Shown here in pieces: positions 1-8,857 of a stretch of DNA of 64,000 nucleotides. How positions within the stretch are numbered: position 1 is the first letter of the stretch; each line of letters starts with the position of its first letter. The notes beneath the pieces are model-generated. The model saw only the letters and a program-made list of their open reading frames with translations. It was not told the origin of the DNA and did no database searches. Made by a program: the position numbers and the translations under genes. The DNA comes from Nocardioides sp. PD653-B2 (lineage in GTDB: Bacteria; Actinomycetota; Actinomycetes; Propionibacteriales; Nocardioidaceae). The stretch is from the NCBI RefSeq assembly GCF_002117935.1, contig NZ_BDJE01000004.1, forward strand, positions 124,001-188,000, given 5' to 3'.

Positions 1-2465
1 TGATCCGCACGGCCGTCGAAGAGCGCATTTAGGATGCCTTCCCGGCTCGAACCAGACACCGATTGTGAGTTCAAGAATGCGAGCAATTCGAGACTCTTGA
101 CGATGCGGGGTCGTCGTCGTTCGCCGTCGACGAAGAGGTCGGCGTTGCCTAGATCCCTCAGCGTGACCCGGGCTGTTCTCGGCGCAACGATGCGTGATCC
201 AGGGCGTCGGCTGTAGTAGCGAGCAACCTCGTGCCAGCGCGACTGGGCCGATTCCGTCTCAAGCCGTCTGGAGATAACGTCAGGGAAGTCCTCGATGGCT
301 TGCATCATCATGTGGTCGGATCCGTGACGGTCGGAGGCACGGGCGGCGATGTTCAGGGCACGATCTGCGCCGTTGGGGTTTCCACACTGCCACTCCGCCT
401 CGGACAGATAGGTGGCCGCAGTCGGGAGCTCGAGGTATCGGTCTCCTCGCAACATGGACTGAACTGTCGATCTCAGGGTCGTCCGGGCCTCGTCGGCGCG
501 CCCGTCAAGCAGCAGCGCTAGTCCTCTCCAGACTCCGGCGAGCTCGCGGACGAACTGATAGGGCTGTCCTTGCTCTTCGAGCAACGAGACTGTCTGCAAC
601 GCCACGGTGGGGTTTCGGTCGAGGCGCAGGTGCATCTTTGCCTCAAGCACCTGGCTGAGGAGCGCGTAGGGCTGTGAGCCGCGCCCTGCGATCTCTTTCC
701 GACCATCGAGCAAGAACTGCCACGCTTCATCGGGGCGATTCAGGTCGAGCATGATTTCCGCGCCCACGATGACCCGAAGCCAGACCATGCCCGGCTCCTC
801 AACCTGGATCGCTTCGTAGAGCTCCAGAGCCTGTTGGGTTTGTCCTGTCGCTCGCAGCGCTCCGGCGCGAACCGAGGCGCCCATCGCCTGACCCCAACGT
901 GAAGCCGGGGTTGCGGTCATCAGCTGACGCAGACATCCGCGGTAGTAGTGGACGCGCATGAGCATTCCTTCAATGGGACTGGAGCCCGCAAGGAGGATCT
1001 CGGGGAGGTGACGCGCGTCGGGTCGGCTGAGGCCGACCAATGCTTTGGCGATGTCGGTGAGCCGGCTTGGCGTCTGTGCGTCGAGAAGGCGGTCGGCGTC
1101 GTCGATGCGACCCGTCTGCCAGTAGGCCCAGGCAACCATGCCAATGAGCGTGGCGCTGTCTGCCAGGGTCGCGTCTCGCGAGTGGTTCTGTTCGAGGAGA
1201 CCGAGGCCATCGGCCAGCTCGGCTGCCGCAGCATATTGCTCGCGCGCCATGGTCACCATGAACTCGGCTACGGCGAGGCTCGAACTGGGCTCGTTGACGG
1301 CGTGTAGCAGGTCGATCCAACGGTCAGCGAGATCGAAGTTCAGATCGTGGATAACTCCGCCGATCCCCTCCAGAACGCTCCGCGCGGCACTCTCCAAGGA
1401 GCGGGACGAGACAAATGCCTGGACCGCTTCCTCCCGCCTGCCCTCCTTGAGTAGATGATTCGCGAACCGTTCACGGACAACCCGGTCCTTCGGGTCGAAG
1501 CGAAGCGCGTCGAGGAGGAAGTCCCTGAATCTCGGTGCTGCCGTCATCGTCATCCCATCTGGGGACCACGTCACCGGCAGATGCCGCCGGCGCAACGACA
1601 AGAACCAGTCGGATGCTTCCTCGGGGCAGAGGGCGGACGCCGACTTGATGGTGACATCGGCCAGCAAGGATGTAGAGATGAGTAGGTCTCGCTCTGGGGC
1701 CGCAAGCTCGCTCATGATCTCGGACTCGATGTAGCGGTGGAGCAGTGAGCCGTGGCCCGGGCCAGCTGCCGCGTATGGGACTTGTAAGCCGACTTCGAGT
1801 AGCACTGCGGCCACCCAGCCCCCGGTAGCTTGCACGATCGCCGCCGCCTCGTTGGACGCTGCCCTTCCAGCGAGCTCGTGGATGACCTCTGAGGCCTCCC
1901 CGGTTGTGAACGCCAACGCCGAGGCGCCAATCTCCGCGACGTCCGTCAGTCGAAGTCGCTCGTTCAAGTCAGTGACGGCGTGTCGTCGGCTGATCAGGAT
2001 CGCTCGAGCGTCGGTCGGCAGAAAGCGAACGAAAGCACCCAGGACGCTCAAAGCCCCGGGGTCGGTCACGCGATCGAGATCATCGAGGACGGCGACGATC
2101 CGATGGTCTGCGATTGCCTCGGCGAGTAGGCCGCCGACTTCTCGGGAGTCGAGTCCGTCGGCCCGGGCCCTGCTCACGGTGCCCGCGAGAGCGGGCACCG
2201 TGGTGGCGAGGGACGCTTCAAGGTACGACAACAGGCACCAAGGGTCGTTGTCGGATGGATGTGCCGTGAGCCATGCGATCTGTCGGCCGGACCCAAGGAT
2301 CGCGTGTGCGGCGGCAGTCGACTTGCCTGTGCCCGCCATGGCATCGATGGCAACGATCGAATGTGACGAAAGGTGCTCCAAGATCAACGCCGTGACCCTG
2401 CGACGAGCAGTATGCGGTAGAACTGGGGGAATCCGACTCCTGCCAGCGATCATCCGGGACGTCAT
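1..2465 (-). CDS. Large ATPase transcriptional regulator (MalT-like ATPase with C-terminal SARP-like DNA-binding domain), partial
   Basis: The frame stays open from ATG 2465 to the window edge (821 codons), so the C-terminus is missing. A Walker A motif, AMAGTGKST, lies near residues 42-50, followed by VLDDLDRV (Walker B type) and an ISRRH stretch, as in STAND/MalT ATPases. The middle part is helical and repeat-like. The last visible residues, SREGILNALFDGRAD, match the winged-helix start of the complete paralogue at 28043-31147 (TRQELLGTLFAGRND). About 195 residues, the rest of the DNA-binding domain plus BTAD, should therefore lie outside the window. It follows the carboxymuconolactone-decarboxylase-like gene on the same strand and probably controls this cluster (inference). 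GTG codons just upstream are alternative starts. Confidence 0.85.
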   Translation of the reverse strand, partial: MTSRMIAGRSRIPPVLPHTARRRVTALILEHLSSHSIVAIDAMAGTGKSTAAAHAILGSGRQIAWLTAHPSDNDPWCLLSYLEASLATTVPALAGTVSRARADGLDSREVGGLLAEAIADHRIVAVLDDLDRVTDPGALSVLGAFVRFLPTDARAILISRRHAVTDLNERLRLTDVAEIGASALAFTTGEASEVIHELAGRAASNEAAAIVQATGGWVAAVLLEVGLQVPYAAAGPGHGSLLHRYIESEIMSELAAPERDLLISTSLLADVTIKSASALCPEEASDWFLSLRRRHLPVTWSPDGMTMTAAPRFRDFLLDALRFDPKDRVVRERFANHLLKEGRREEAVQAFVSSRSLESAARSVLEGIGGVIHDLNFDLADRWIDLLHAVNEPSSSLAVAEFMVTMAREQYAAAAELADGLGLLEQNHSRDATLADSATLIGMVAWAYWQTGRIDDADRLLDAQTPSRLTDIAKALVGLSRPDARHLPEILLAGSSPIEGMLMRVHYYRGCLRQLMTATPASRWGQAMGASVRAGALRATGQTQQALELYEAIQVEEPGMVWLRVIVGAEIMLDLNRPDEAWQFLLDGRKEIAGRGSQPYALLSQVLEAKMHLRLDRNPTVALQTVSLLEEQGQPYQFVRELAGVWRGLALLLDGRADEARTTLRSTVQSMLRGDRYLELPTAATYLSEAEWQCGNPNGADRALNIAARASDRHGSDHMMMQAIEDFPDVISRRLETESAQSRWHEVARYYSRRPGSRIVAPRTARVTLRDLGNADLFVDGERRRPRIVKSLELLAFLNSQSVSGSSREGILNALFDGRAD

Positions 2466-2603
2466 GGCCACGACCACTCCGCTGAACTGACTACTCACCA
2501 TCCGCACCAGTCGAACGGCGAGGGTCGGCCGGACAGGATGCCTGCGCGACGGCGCTCGCAGTCAGACCTCGGAGAGGTCGCCACCATGACCCATCGATCT
2601 ATC

Positions 2604-3188
2604 TCAGATGGAGCGGAGCACTTCGTCTGGCGGAGCGGGAAGGTCGAAGTCGAACTCCAGCACCCGGTGGAACCGAGTCAGTGCGTTCCAAAGCGAAATG
2701 GCCATGAGGAGTTCGGTCAGCTGCCGATCATCAAACGATGCTCGCGCCCTCGCCAGCAACTCCTCGTTCACGCCCTGTTCGCTGACCGACCGGGGGGTCT
2801 GCGGAAGGTCGATCGTCATGGCCTCAGCAAGCTCGAGGCCAACGCGCTCGACCTCGGTGAACCCGGAGAAGTCTCCGTCGGCGACAGCGACGAGCTCCTC
2901 GTCGGTGACGCCGCCGTTCTTGGCAGCGAAGCAACGATGGCTTGTGGTGTACCGGCAATGGTTGAGAACACTGACTCGCACGGCCGTCAGATCCTTGACT
3001 CGTTGGTCGACCGAGCCCGGCCCGCTCACCGTCCGAACGAACGGCAGATAGACACCGAACAGGCCGGGGCAGTTGAGGATTGCGCTCCAGGTGTGAAGGG
3101 TCTGCCCGAAGGCCTTTTCGCCTGCCTCAAGCGCCGGGAGGTCGCTTGGATCGATGTCGTCCCGGGACGGGAATCCTACAAGCGCCAC
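2604..3188 (-). CDS. Carboxymuconolactone decarboxylase / AhpD-like family protein
   Basis: A 194-aa all-helical protein of the CMD/AhpD family. The family signature region reads NHCRYTTSHRCFA: the first Cys and the His are present, but the second Cys of the AhpD CxxC pair is Thr. A thiol peroxidase cycle is therefore unlikely and a decarboxylase or isomerase-type role more plausible. GTG start at 3188 has an AAGGAG site 7 bases upstream. It sits 24 bp downstream of the dehydrogenase at 3213-4082 and is probably co-transcribed with it. Substrate unknown. Confidence 0.85.
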   Translation of the reverse strand: MALVGFPSRDDIDPSDLPALEAGEKAFGQTLHTWSAILNCPGLFGVYLPFVRTVSGPGSVDQRVKDLTAVRVSVLNHCRYTTSHRCFAAKNGGVTDEELVAVADGDFSGFTEVERVGLELAEAMTIDLPQTPRSVSEQGVNEELLARARASFDDRQLTELLMAISLWNALTRFHRVLEFDFDLPAPPDEVLRSI

Positions 3189-3212
3189 GGTTCTTCTCCT
3201 TATAGTCGGGGG

Positions 3213-4082
3213 TCACGGTTGGCTGCGAACGACTTCAGCGATCGACGCCCAGTCGTGGTCGCCGTAGCCGTTGTCCAGCGCAGTCTTGAAGACGCTCGAG
3301 ATTGCGTCGTAGGTGGGGAACTCGAGATCGACAGCAGCGGCTGCATCTCCCGCCAAGCCCAGGTCCTTGAGTCCGAGAACGGTGGCAAATCCCGGCGGCA
3401 GGTACTTCTTGCCGGCGATTGCAGATCCGTACCCGCTGTAGACCGGCCCGGGAAGGACCGTCTCCGAGAACAACTCCACCAACTTCTGCGCCTCGATCCC
3501 GTGGCGCTCGGCGAGCGAGATTCCCTCTGACATGGCGACGAGGGCGTGGATGATCAGGTAGTTCATCGCGATCTTCACGAGGTTCGCCTGGGCCGGCTCC
3601 TCGCCGAACCGCCACGTCCGCGCGCCCAGTACCTCCAGGAACGGACCAAGCGCATCGATTGTGTCGGATTCGCCGGCCACGAGGAGGTTGAGCTTGCCCG
3701 CCGCGGCGAACTCGGGTCGGCCCATCACCGGTGAGGCCACATACCTGACCCCGGCGGCGGCGTGGCGCTCGGCTTGACGAGCCGCGGCGCCCAGGGAGAT
3801 GGTCGCCATGTTCACGTGGATGGCGCCCGCACCCGCGGCTGCCAGCGTTTCGTCGTCGAACGCGTTGTCAACGGCGGCGTCATCGGCGAGCATCGAGAAG
3901 ACAGGTCCGCCAGCCTGGAAGACTTCAGCAACGGAACCTACGCGGGTCGCACCAAGATTGCTGAGCTCGACTGCCGGCTCATCGCTCCGGTTCCACACCG
4001 TGACACTGTGGCCCTGCTCGAGCAGCCTGCGCGCCATGGAGGCGCCCATCCTGCCAAGGCCTACGTAACCGACATCACTCAT
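3213..4082 (-). CDS. NAD(P)-dependent 3-hydroxyisobutyrate dehydrogenase-like oxidoreductase
   Basis: A 289-aa beta-hydroxyacid dehydrogenase. The N-terminal Rossmann domain opens with YVGLGRMGASMARRL (GxGxMGxxMA). The all-alpha C-terminal domain carries the conserved Lys in NLVKIAMNYL that acts as proton donor in this family. Length is typical (about 290). The best substrate guess from family is a beta-hydroxy acid or a succinic-semialdehyde-type compound made during catabolism. It lies between the SDR gene (gap about 40 bp) and the CMD-like gene, all on the minus strand, consistent with one operon. Confidence 0.9.
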   Translation of the reverse strand: MSDVGYVGLGRMGASMARRLLEQGHSVTVWNRSDEPAVELSNLGATRVGSVAEVFQAGGPVFSMLADDAAVDNAFDDETLAAAGAGAIHVNMATISLGAAARQAERHAAAGVRYVASPVMGRPEFAAAGKLNLLVAGESDTIDALGPFLEVLGARTWRFGEEPAQANLVKIAMNYLIIHALVAMSEGISLAERHGIEAQKLVELFSETVLPGPVYSGYGSAIAGKKYLPPGFATVLGLKDLGLAGDAAAAVDLEFPTYDAISSVFKTALDNGYGDHDWASIAEVVRSQP

Positions 4083-4124
4083 GGCCGCATCCTCTTCCTT
4101 CTCTTGTCGGCGAAGTCGCAGCCA

Positions 4125-4931
4125 TCAGAAGACGTTCTTCCCCAGGCCGCCGTCGACGCGCAGGACCTGTCCACTGACGTAGCTGGCCATGTCGCTGGCG
4201 AGGAACACCGCGGCTGACGCGACCTCCTCGGGCTTTGCCCATCGGCCAAGCCCGATGCCGAGGCCAGCCACCATGCCCGCCCGGACCTCGTCGGCGGTCT
4301 TGCCCTGAGCCTTGGCCATGCCCTCGTGACGGTCCAGCCAGCCCTGGGTCAGAGTCATGCCCGGGGAGATGCCATTGACGAGGATGCCCTTCGGGGCCGC
4401 CTCGGCTGCGAAGTAGGAGGTGAGTGCGATGACGCCGGCGTTCGCGATGGCCGCGGTACCGGTTCCCGGGACGAGCGAGGTGGCGGTGACGCCAGCGATG
4501 TTGATGATCCGCCCGGTTCCACCGGTCTCGATCAGCGGGAGAGCGGCCTTGATCATGCGCGCGTAGCCGACCAGCTTTCCCTCCAGGACATCGTCGATGA
4601 CGGCGGGATCGGTGTCGCTGAGGGGAGCGCTCTGAAGGCCACGATGGGCAGCGTTGACAACGATGTCGAGCCTGCCTCGCCAGTCCGTGACCTGGCGAAG
4701 GGCCTCGGCGACAGCGTTGTCGTCGGTGACGTCCGCGCTCACGGTCAGCACGCTTCCCTCGCCGACAGAAGCGAGCTGAGACTCCGCATTCTTCAGACCG
4801 GCTTCGTCGCGGGCCAGGATCGCTACGTCGGCGCCGTGACGAGCGAGAGCCTCGGCCACGGCAAAGCCGAGGCCCTTGCTGCCGCCGGAGACAAGGGCAG
4901 TGCGCCCATTCAGCTTCGTGTCGGTTGTCAT
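4125..4931 (-). CDS. SDR-fold protein lacking the canonical catalytic tetrad
   Basis: A 268-aa short-chain dehydrogenase/reductase fold. The cofactor glycine motif SGGSKGLG lies at about residues 15-22, with NAAH and the C-terminal VDGG typical of classical SDRs. By position the catalytic residues are replaced: Asn is Lys119, Ser is Gly147, Tyr is Ala160 and Lys is Asn164. ATG 4931 is preferred; an upstream in-frame start exists, but the protein would gain a non-SDR leader. First gene of the minus-strand operon. It resembles the protein at 15298-16101, which shows the same replacements. It may be a non-classical enzyme using another base, or a binding protein. Confidence 0.85.
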   Translation of the reverse strand: MTTDTKLNGRTALVSGGSKGLGFAVAEALARHGADVAILARDEAGLKNAESQLASVGEGSVLTVSADVTDDNAVAEALRQVTDWRGRLDIVVNAAHRGLQSAPLSDTDPAVIDDVLEGKLVGYARMIKAALPLIETGGTGRIINIAGVTATSLVPGTGTAAIANAGVIALTSYFAAEAAPKGILVNGISPGMTLTQGWLDRHEGMAKAQGKTADEVRAGMVAGLGIGLGRWAKPEEVASAAVFLASDMASYVSGQVLRVDGGLGKNVF

Positions 4932-5092
4932 ACTTGATGCTCCGTCCTTGTTTGCGGTCCGTTGGCGGTCCCAGATAGCGCCGAGGTCACCAAGCCGTGC
5001 GAGATACGCGCGAGTGGCTCTCGGCAGCGCCATCAGCGGCGGGTAGCCGCTCCGCTTACCCGACTCGGTTGCCTGCCAAAGAGCAAGACGTG

Positions 5093-5142
5093 CTAACGGC
5101 GGTTCTAACCGGCTCCCATGTTGGTTAACGGGCATCTAACGA
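5093..5142. promoter_or_regulatory. Cluster of TAAC-type heptamer repeats in a divergent promoter region
   Basis: Four heptamers on the plus strand: CTAACGG at 5093, CTAACCG at 5105, TTAACGG at 5125 and CTAACGA at 5136. Spacings are 12, 20 and 11 bp, roughly one or two helical turns. They sit between the divergent SDR (start 4931) and FAD-synthetase-like (start 5196) genes. A related pair of TTAACGG sites occurs upstream of the second SDR at 16204-16222. Likely operator of a regulator that reads direct repeats, such as the SARP-like type encoded nearby; this is inference. Confidence 0.5.
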
Positions 5143-5195
5143 CGCGACCGGTATCTTTCGGCAGCACCAAACCTCGGCCAAGGAGATCGGCGCGA

Positions 5196-5963
5196 ATGCT
5201 CGGAGCCAGGTGTGATGTCCAGGGCAGCGCAAAGATGAGGCCGGCCGTCACCTTCATCACGGATGCCAACGCACGGCATGCCCGATCACGCGTTGCCATC
5301 GGCTTCTTCGACGGCGTGCATCTAGGCCACCGCGCGGTAATCGAGGGATGTAGCACCGTCTTGACCTTCGATCGGCACCCTCTTGCGGTCCTGGCTCCAG
5401 CGGCCGTGCCCGAGCTCTTGATGAGTCTGGAGGAGCGGGTGGCTGCTTTGGGCGCGATTGGGGTCGAGGAGGTCGTCCTCATCCCCTTCGATCACACCTG
5501 GGCCGGACAGGCCGCCGAAGACTTCGTGGCCGATGCCGTCCTCGGCGTTCTGAAGCCCGAGGCTGTTTCCGTCGGGCGGAACTTCCGGTTCGGGGCCCAT
5601 GCCGCGGGTAACCCCGAGACCTTGCGAACCGTCGGTGGGCTGCCGACCGTCGTGGCTGATCTGACGACCGTCGACGGCGCGGTGGTGTCGTCGTCAAGGA
5701 TCCGCAGTCTCATCTCACATGGAGATGTCGATGCGGCCGCGCGCCTGATGGGCCACCCCCTCGAGCACACTGCGACCCGCCTGGTCGATGGTGTATTCGA
5801 GGTGCCAAACGGACTCGCCATGCCCCCCGCGGGGACCTATCTGGGTGTCGTGGATGGCCAGACGGGGGCCATCGTCGTCGGCCCTGGTGGTCGGCAGTTC
5901 CGCACCGCGGTGCCGACGACGGCCGATCGAGTCGACGTCGGATTTCTGAGCTCGGTCGACTAG
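5196..5963 (+). CDS. RibF-like FMN adenylyltransferase without riboflavin kinase domain
   Basis: A 255-aa protein. Its N-terminal two thirds matches the FAD-synthetase domain of bacterial RibF: GFFDGVHLGHRAVI nucleotide-binding motif, TFDRHPL, the VGRNFRFG segment and SSSRIRSLI. The C-terminal ~75 residues lack the GRxxGxPTAN motif of the flavokinase domain, and the protein is about 55 residues shorter than usual RibF. It is predicted to turn FMN into FAD only. ATG 5196 has an AAGGAG site 10 bases upstream; a later ATG at 5235 is less well served. It directly precedes an FAD-dependent oxidase, which suggests local FAD supply (inference). Confidence 0.8.
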   Translation: MLGARCDVQGSAKMRPAVTFITDANARHARSRVAIGFFDGVHLGHRAVIEGCSTVLTFDRHPLAVLAPAAVPELLMSLEERVAALGAIGVEEVVLIPFDHTWAGQAAEDFVADAVLGVLKPEAVSVGRNFRFGAHAAGNPETLRTVGGLPTVVADLTTVDGAVVSSSRIRSLISHGDVDAAARLMGHPLEHTATRLVDGVFEVPNGLAMPPAGTYLGVVDGQTGAIVVGPGGRQFRTAVPTTADRVDVGFLSSVD

Positions 5964-6016
5964 CGCGCACTACCAGTTGTCAACACCAGCGAAACGTTCG
6001 TCCGTCGGAGGTGGCC

Positions 6017-7384
6017 ATGTCCAACATCAGCACGCTTCGCGGTCTGGAGGGGCAAACTCAGGGACCGGTATTCGGTCCTGCTGACCCGGCGGCGGCAGAG
6101 GAGATCGCTGCCTTCAACACCGCGATTGTCCAGCACCCCGCCGCCGTCATCGGCGCCGTCGGCGAGGACGACGTCTGCTCGGCGATTCGATGGGCGACCG
6201 GACAGGGCCTGCCGGTGGCGGTACAGGCGACAGGACATGGCCTGTACAAGCCTGCTGACGCCGCGGTCGTGATATCGACGCGACGCATGGATAGCGTCGA
6301 ACTCCTCGCGGAGACTCAGACCATCCGGGTGGGCGCTGGCGTGCGCTGGCGGAAGGTTATCGACACCGCGCAACGGAACGGATTGGCGCCTCTCTCTGGC
6401 TCAAGCTCTTTGGTCGGCGCCGCTGGCTATGCTCTTGGCGGCGGTGTGGGCCTGCTGTCTCGAGAGTTCGGCTTCGCGGCCGACCGGATAGTGCGCTTCA
6501 CAATCGTGACTGCCGACGGTGAGATCCGTGTGGTCGACGCGGACGCCGATCCAGACCTCTACTGGGCGGTCCGCGGAGGCAAGGGAAACTTCGGGGTCGT
6601 GACCGAAATGGAACTCGGCCTAGTGCCGGTGACGACTCTCTTCGGCGCGACGGTCTACTTCACGGCGGAGTCCACACCTTCAGTTCTGCGAACCTATGCG
6701 ACGTGGGCGCCGTCATTGCCGACGAACTCCAGCTCCTCGGTCGCCCTCCTCAGGCTCCCGGATCTTGAGACGCTGCCCGGTCCGCTGCGAGGCAAACGCC
6801 TCGTCCACCTGCGCTACACCTTCAACGGCAAGGCCGAGCATGGGGAAGCGCTTCTGCGGCCCATGATGACGACCGGAGAGATCGTGCTCGAGCGGCGAGG
6901 AGTCATGGGGTTTGCTGACGCCGATGTGATCCACCAGGATCCGACAACACCCCTGCCGGTGTGGGAGAGAAGCGCGCAACTCACCGATTTCGGCGAGGAT
7001 GCTGTCGACGCGCTGTTGGAGACTGCGGGTCCGGAGTCGGACTGCCGGCTGCTGAAGCTGGAGCTTCGACAGCTCGGTGGAGCGCTGGCCGACCAACCCG
7101 AGTTCCCGAACGCCGTCGCCGGACGAGACGCCCCCTACTCGCTGTTCATGATCGGCATCTGTCCCCCGGGAGCGCAGGAGGCGATCCAGGAATCGGGAGA
7201 GGCGGCCCTGAGAGCACTGAAGCCATGGACGGCACCCACGACGCTTGTGAACTTCCTGGGTGCGGCGACCCGGCCCGAGGACGTCAGAGCCGCATGGCTT
7301 CCTACTGATCGCGACAGGCTTCTGAGAATCAAGACTACGACCGATCCCGACAACGTGTTCCGATTCGGCCATGCGCTCGTCTAG
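6017..7384 (+). CDS. FAD-binding oxidoreductase, berberine-bridge-enzyme-like
   Basis: A 455-aa VAO/PCMH-fold flavoprotein. The N-terminal FAD_binding_4 domain (about residues 30-205) contains QATGHGLY, where the usual covalent-flavin His motif sits, and GYALGGGVGLLSREFG. The C-terminal BBE segment reads DPDNVFRFGHAL. The second, cysteinyl flavin anchor of bicovalent members (usually within a GxCxxVG stretch) is replaced by SGSSSLVG, so at most a single covalent link is expected. ATG 6017 is preferred, with CGGAGG 6 bases upstream; GTG 6011 abuts that site. Second gene of a plus-strand run with the RibF-like and enoyl-CoA-hydratase-like genes. Substrate unknown. Confidence 0.88.
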   Translation: MSNISTLRGLEGQTQGPVFGPADPAAAEEIAAFNTAIVQHPAAVIGAVGEDDVCSAIRWATGQGLPVAVQATGHGLYKPADAAVVISTRRMDSVELLAETQTIRVGAGVRWRKVIDTAQRNGLAPLSGSSSLVGAAGYALGGGVGLLSREFGFAADRIVRFTIVTADGEIRVVDADADPDLYWAVRGGKGNFGVVTEMELGLVPVTTLFGATVYFTAESTPSVLRTYATWAPSLPTNSSSSVALLRLPDLETLPGPLRGKRLVHLRYTFNGKAEHGEALLRPMMTTGEIVLERRGVMGFADADVIHQDPTTPLPVWERSAQLTDFGEDAVDALLETAGPESDCRLLKLELRQLGGALADQPEFPNAVAGRDAPYSLFMIGICPPGAQEAIQESGEAALRALKPWTAPTTLVNFLGAATRPEDVRAAWLPTDRDRLLRIKTTTDPDNVFRFGHALV

Positions 7385-7447
7385 CCGGTGCAGGGCGGTG
7401 CCCACGGTTCGGGCTGTCTCTTCGAGGATCGACTGGATGGAGGAACG

Positions 7448-8149
7448 ATGACACTCGACAACTCGATTCGCATCGAAGTCGAGGAGGATCTCGCGTGGGT
7501 GGTACTCGATGCCCCTCCGCGGAACCTCTTGGACTTTCCGATGACCCAGCGGCTCGTAGACACGTTGAGATCGCTGGACGGCGACGAGACCGTCCGTGCG
7601 GTAGCTCTGACGGGCGCTGGCGACACCTTCTGTAGCGGAGTGAACATCCCAGAGCTCGTGAAGTCCGGGACCGTGCCCGACTTTGCACGTGCCGCCGTCG
7701 AGCTGTTTACCCACTTCGCCTCAGCCAGCAAGCCCATCCTGGCCGCCGTGAACGGCGATGCGCTTGCAGGAGGATTCGCGCTGGTCTGCAGCGCCGACAT
7801 CGTCGTCGCAGCCGAAGGGGTCCGCCTCGGCACGATCGAAGCGAGCTTGGGCACATGGCCGGCACTAGCCAAGGTGCCTGGCCTTCGCCGTGTCCCACCC
7901 AAAGCGATGATCACCAATTGCCTGACTGGCGTACCGTTCACCGCGCAACGCGCGTTTGAGCTGAACATCGTGGACGAGGTGATGACGCCTGAGAATCTGC
8001 GCGCCCGGGTCGTCGAGTACGCGCGGCTGGCCACGAATGGGGGCCAGGCGGCCCTCATCGGTCGCCCGTTGTTCTACCGCGCATCGGCAATGTCGTTGCC
8101 CGAAGCGCTCGACGAGTGTGCGGACGCTTTCGTGTCGAGCTTCACCTAA
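7448..8149 (+). CDS. Enoyl-CoA hydratase/isomerase family protein
   Basis: A 233-aa crotonase-fold protein. The oxyanion-hole elements are present: ALTGAGDTFCSGVNI (first backbone NH site) and NGDALAGGFALVCSAD (second). A Glu in GTIEASLG sits where one of the two catalytic acids of hydratases is found. ATG 7448 has a GGAGGA site close upstream; a longer GTG-started frame from 7388 is unlikely. It suggests a CoA-thioester step (hydration, isomerisation or C-C cleavage) in the pathway, although no CoA ligase is seen in the window. Confidence 0.88.
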   Translation: MTLDNSIRIEVEEDLAWVVLDAPPRNLLDFPMTQRLVDTLRSLDGDETVRAVALTGAGDTFCSGVNIPELVKSGTVPDFARAAVELFTHFASASKPILAAVNGDALAGGFALVCSADIVVAAEGVRLGTIEASLGTWPALAKVPGLRRVPPKAMITNCLTGVPFTAQRAFELNIVDEVMTPENLRARVVEYARLATNGGQAALIGRPLFYRASAMSLPEALDECADAFVSSFT

Positions 8150-8205
8150 CCAACGTCTTGACACCAACGTCTTGACGGCGGCCCCAGGGCATCGCCTGGC
8201 GCTCG

Positions 8206-8748
8206 TCAACCTAACTGCGGGTCGCGTGGATCCCAGAGCCGAGAGTCGTAGTCCTTCTCGTAGGCCTTGCCGTCGGGATAGCTGACAAGTTCCATCTGCA
8301 GACCCCAGGGTGTGCGGAAGTAGATCCAGGTTTGGCCCGCGCTGGGTCCGCTCGTGCGATACGTGGGCTCGCCCATGACGTCTACGCCTGCATCGCGCAA
8401 GTACTCGAGTGCTGCCTGGAAGTCGTCGACGTAGAGCGCAAGATGATGGCCTCCAACATCGCTGTTGAGGGGCGGCTCGCGCCGCTGCTCCGGCGCCGTG
8501 TACTCGAAGAGCTCGATGTTGAGGCCGGCGCCGAGTCGAAGGAACCGGAGACGCTCCACCCTGGCGGTCGATGCGACGCCCAGGTGAGTTGTCATCCAGT
8601 CATCATCAGAGGCAATCGGACCGAGGTCATAGAACCGCTCAGCGCCAAGGACGTCCACGAAGAATCGCGTCGCCTCCTCGAGGTCAGGCACGGTGATTCC
8701 GACGTGGTCGCCACCTCGCAGGCCTGGCAACCCCTTGTGCTCAGTCAT
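8206..8748 (-). CDS. VOC-fold (glyoxalase/extradiol dioxygenase superfamily) protein
   Basis: A 180-aa protein with two beta-alpha-beta-beta-beta modules. Candidate metal ligands at module positions are His in GDHVGITV, Glu in LNIELFEY, His in VGGHHLALYV and Glu in LQMELVSY. The motif NSDVGGHH is shared almost exactly with the VOC protein at 10994-11494. It is divergent from the M24 gene and shares the 109-bp intergenic region. Function could be lyase, isomerase, epimerase or dioxygenase; the window does not decide. Confidence 0.85.
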   Translation of the reverse strand: MTEHKGLPGLRGGDHVGITVPDLEEATRFFVDVLGAERFYDLGPIASDDDWMTTHLGVASTARVERLRFLRLGAGLNIELFEYTAPEQRREPPLNSDVGGHHLALYVDDFQAALEYLRDAGVDVMGEPTYRTSGPSAGQTWIYFRTPWGLQMELVSYPDGKAYEKDYDSRLWDPRDPQLG

Positions 8749-8792
8749 GACCCCTCCAAGGCATCCTGTTCAGTACTGCTGCTCGAAGAAAC

Positions 8793-8822
8793 TTGACGAC
8801 CCCGTAGGGCGTTCAGTAATAC
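8793..8822 (+). promoter_or_regulatory. Sigma-70-type promoter for the M24 hydrolase gene
   Basis: TTGACG at 8793-8798 and TAATAC at 8817-8822, separated by 18 bp, 36 bp upstream of the ATG at 8858. The octamer GTTCAGTA occurs twice nearby (8768-8775 and 8811-8818), the second overlapping the spacer and -10, and could be an operator half-site. Confidence 0.5.
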
Positions 8823-8857
8823 TACACATACCACTGTCGCCTCGAGAGGATCCACCC

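Noticed and set aside
2538..3530. A 330-codon plus-strand open frame
   Set aside because: Antisense to the CMD-like and dehydrogenase genes, no motifs.
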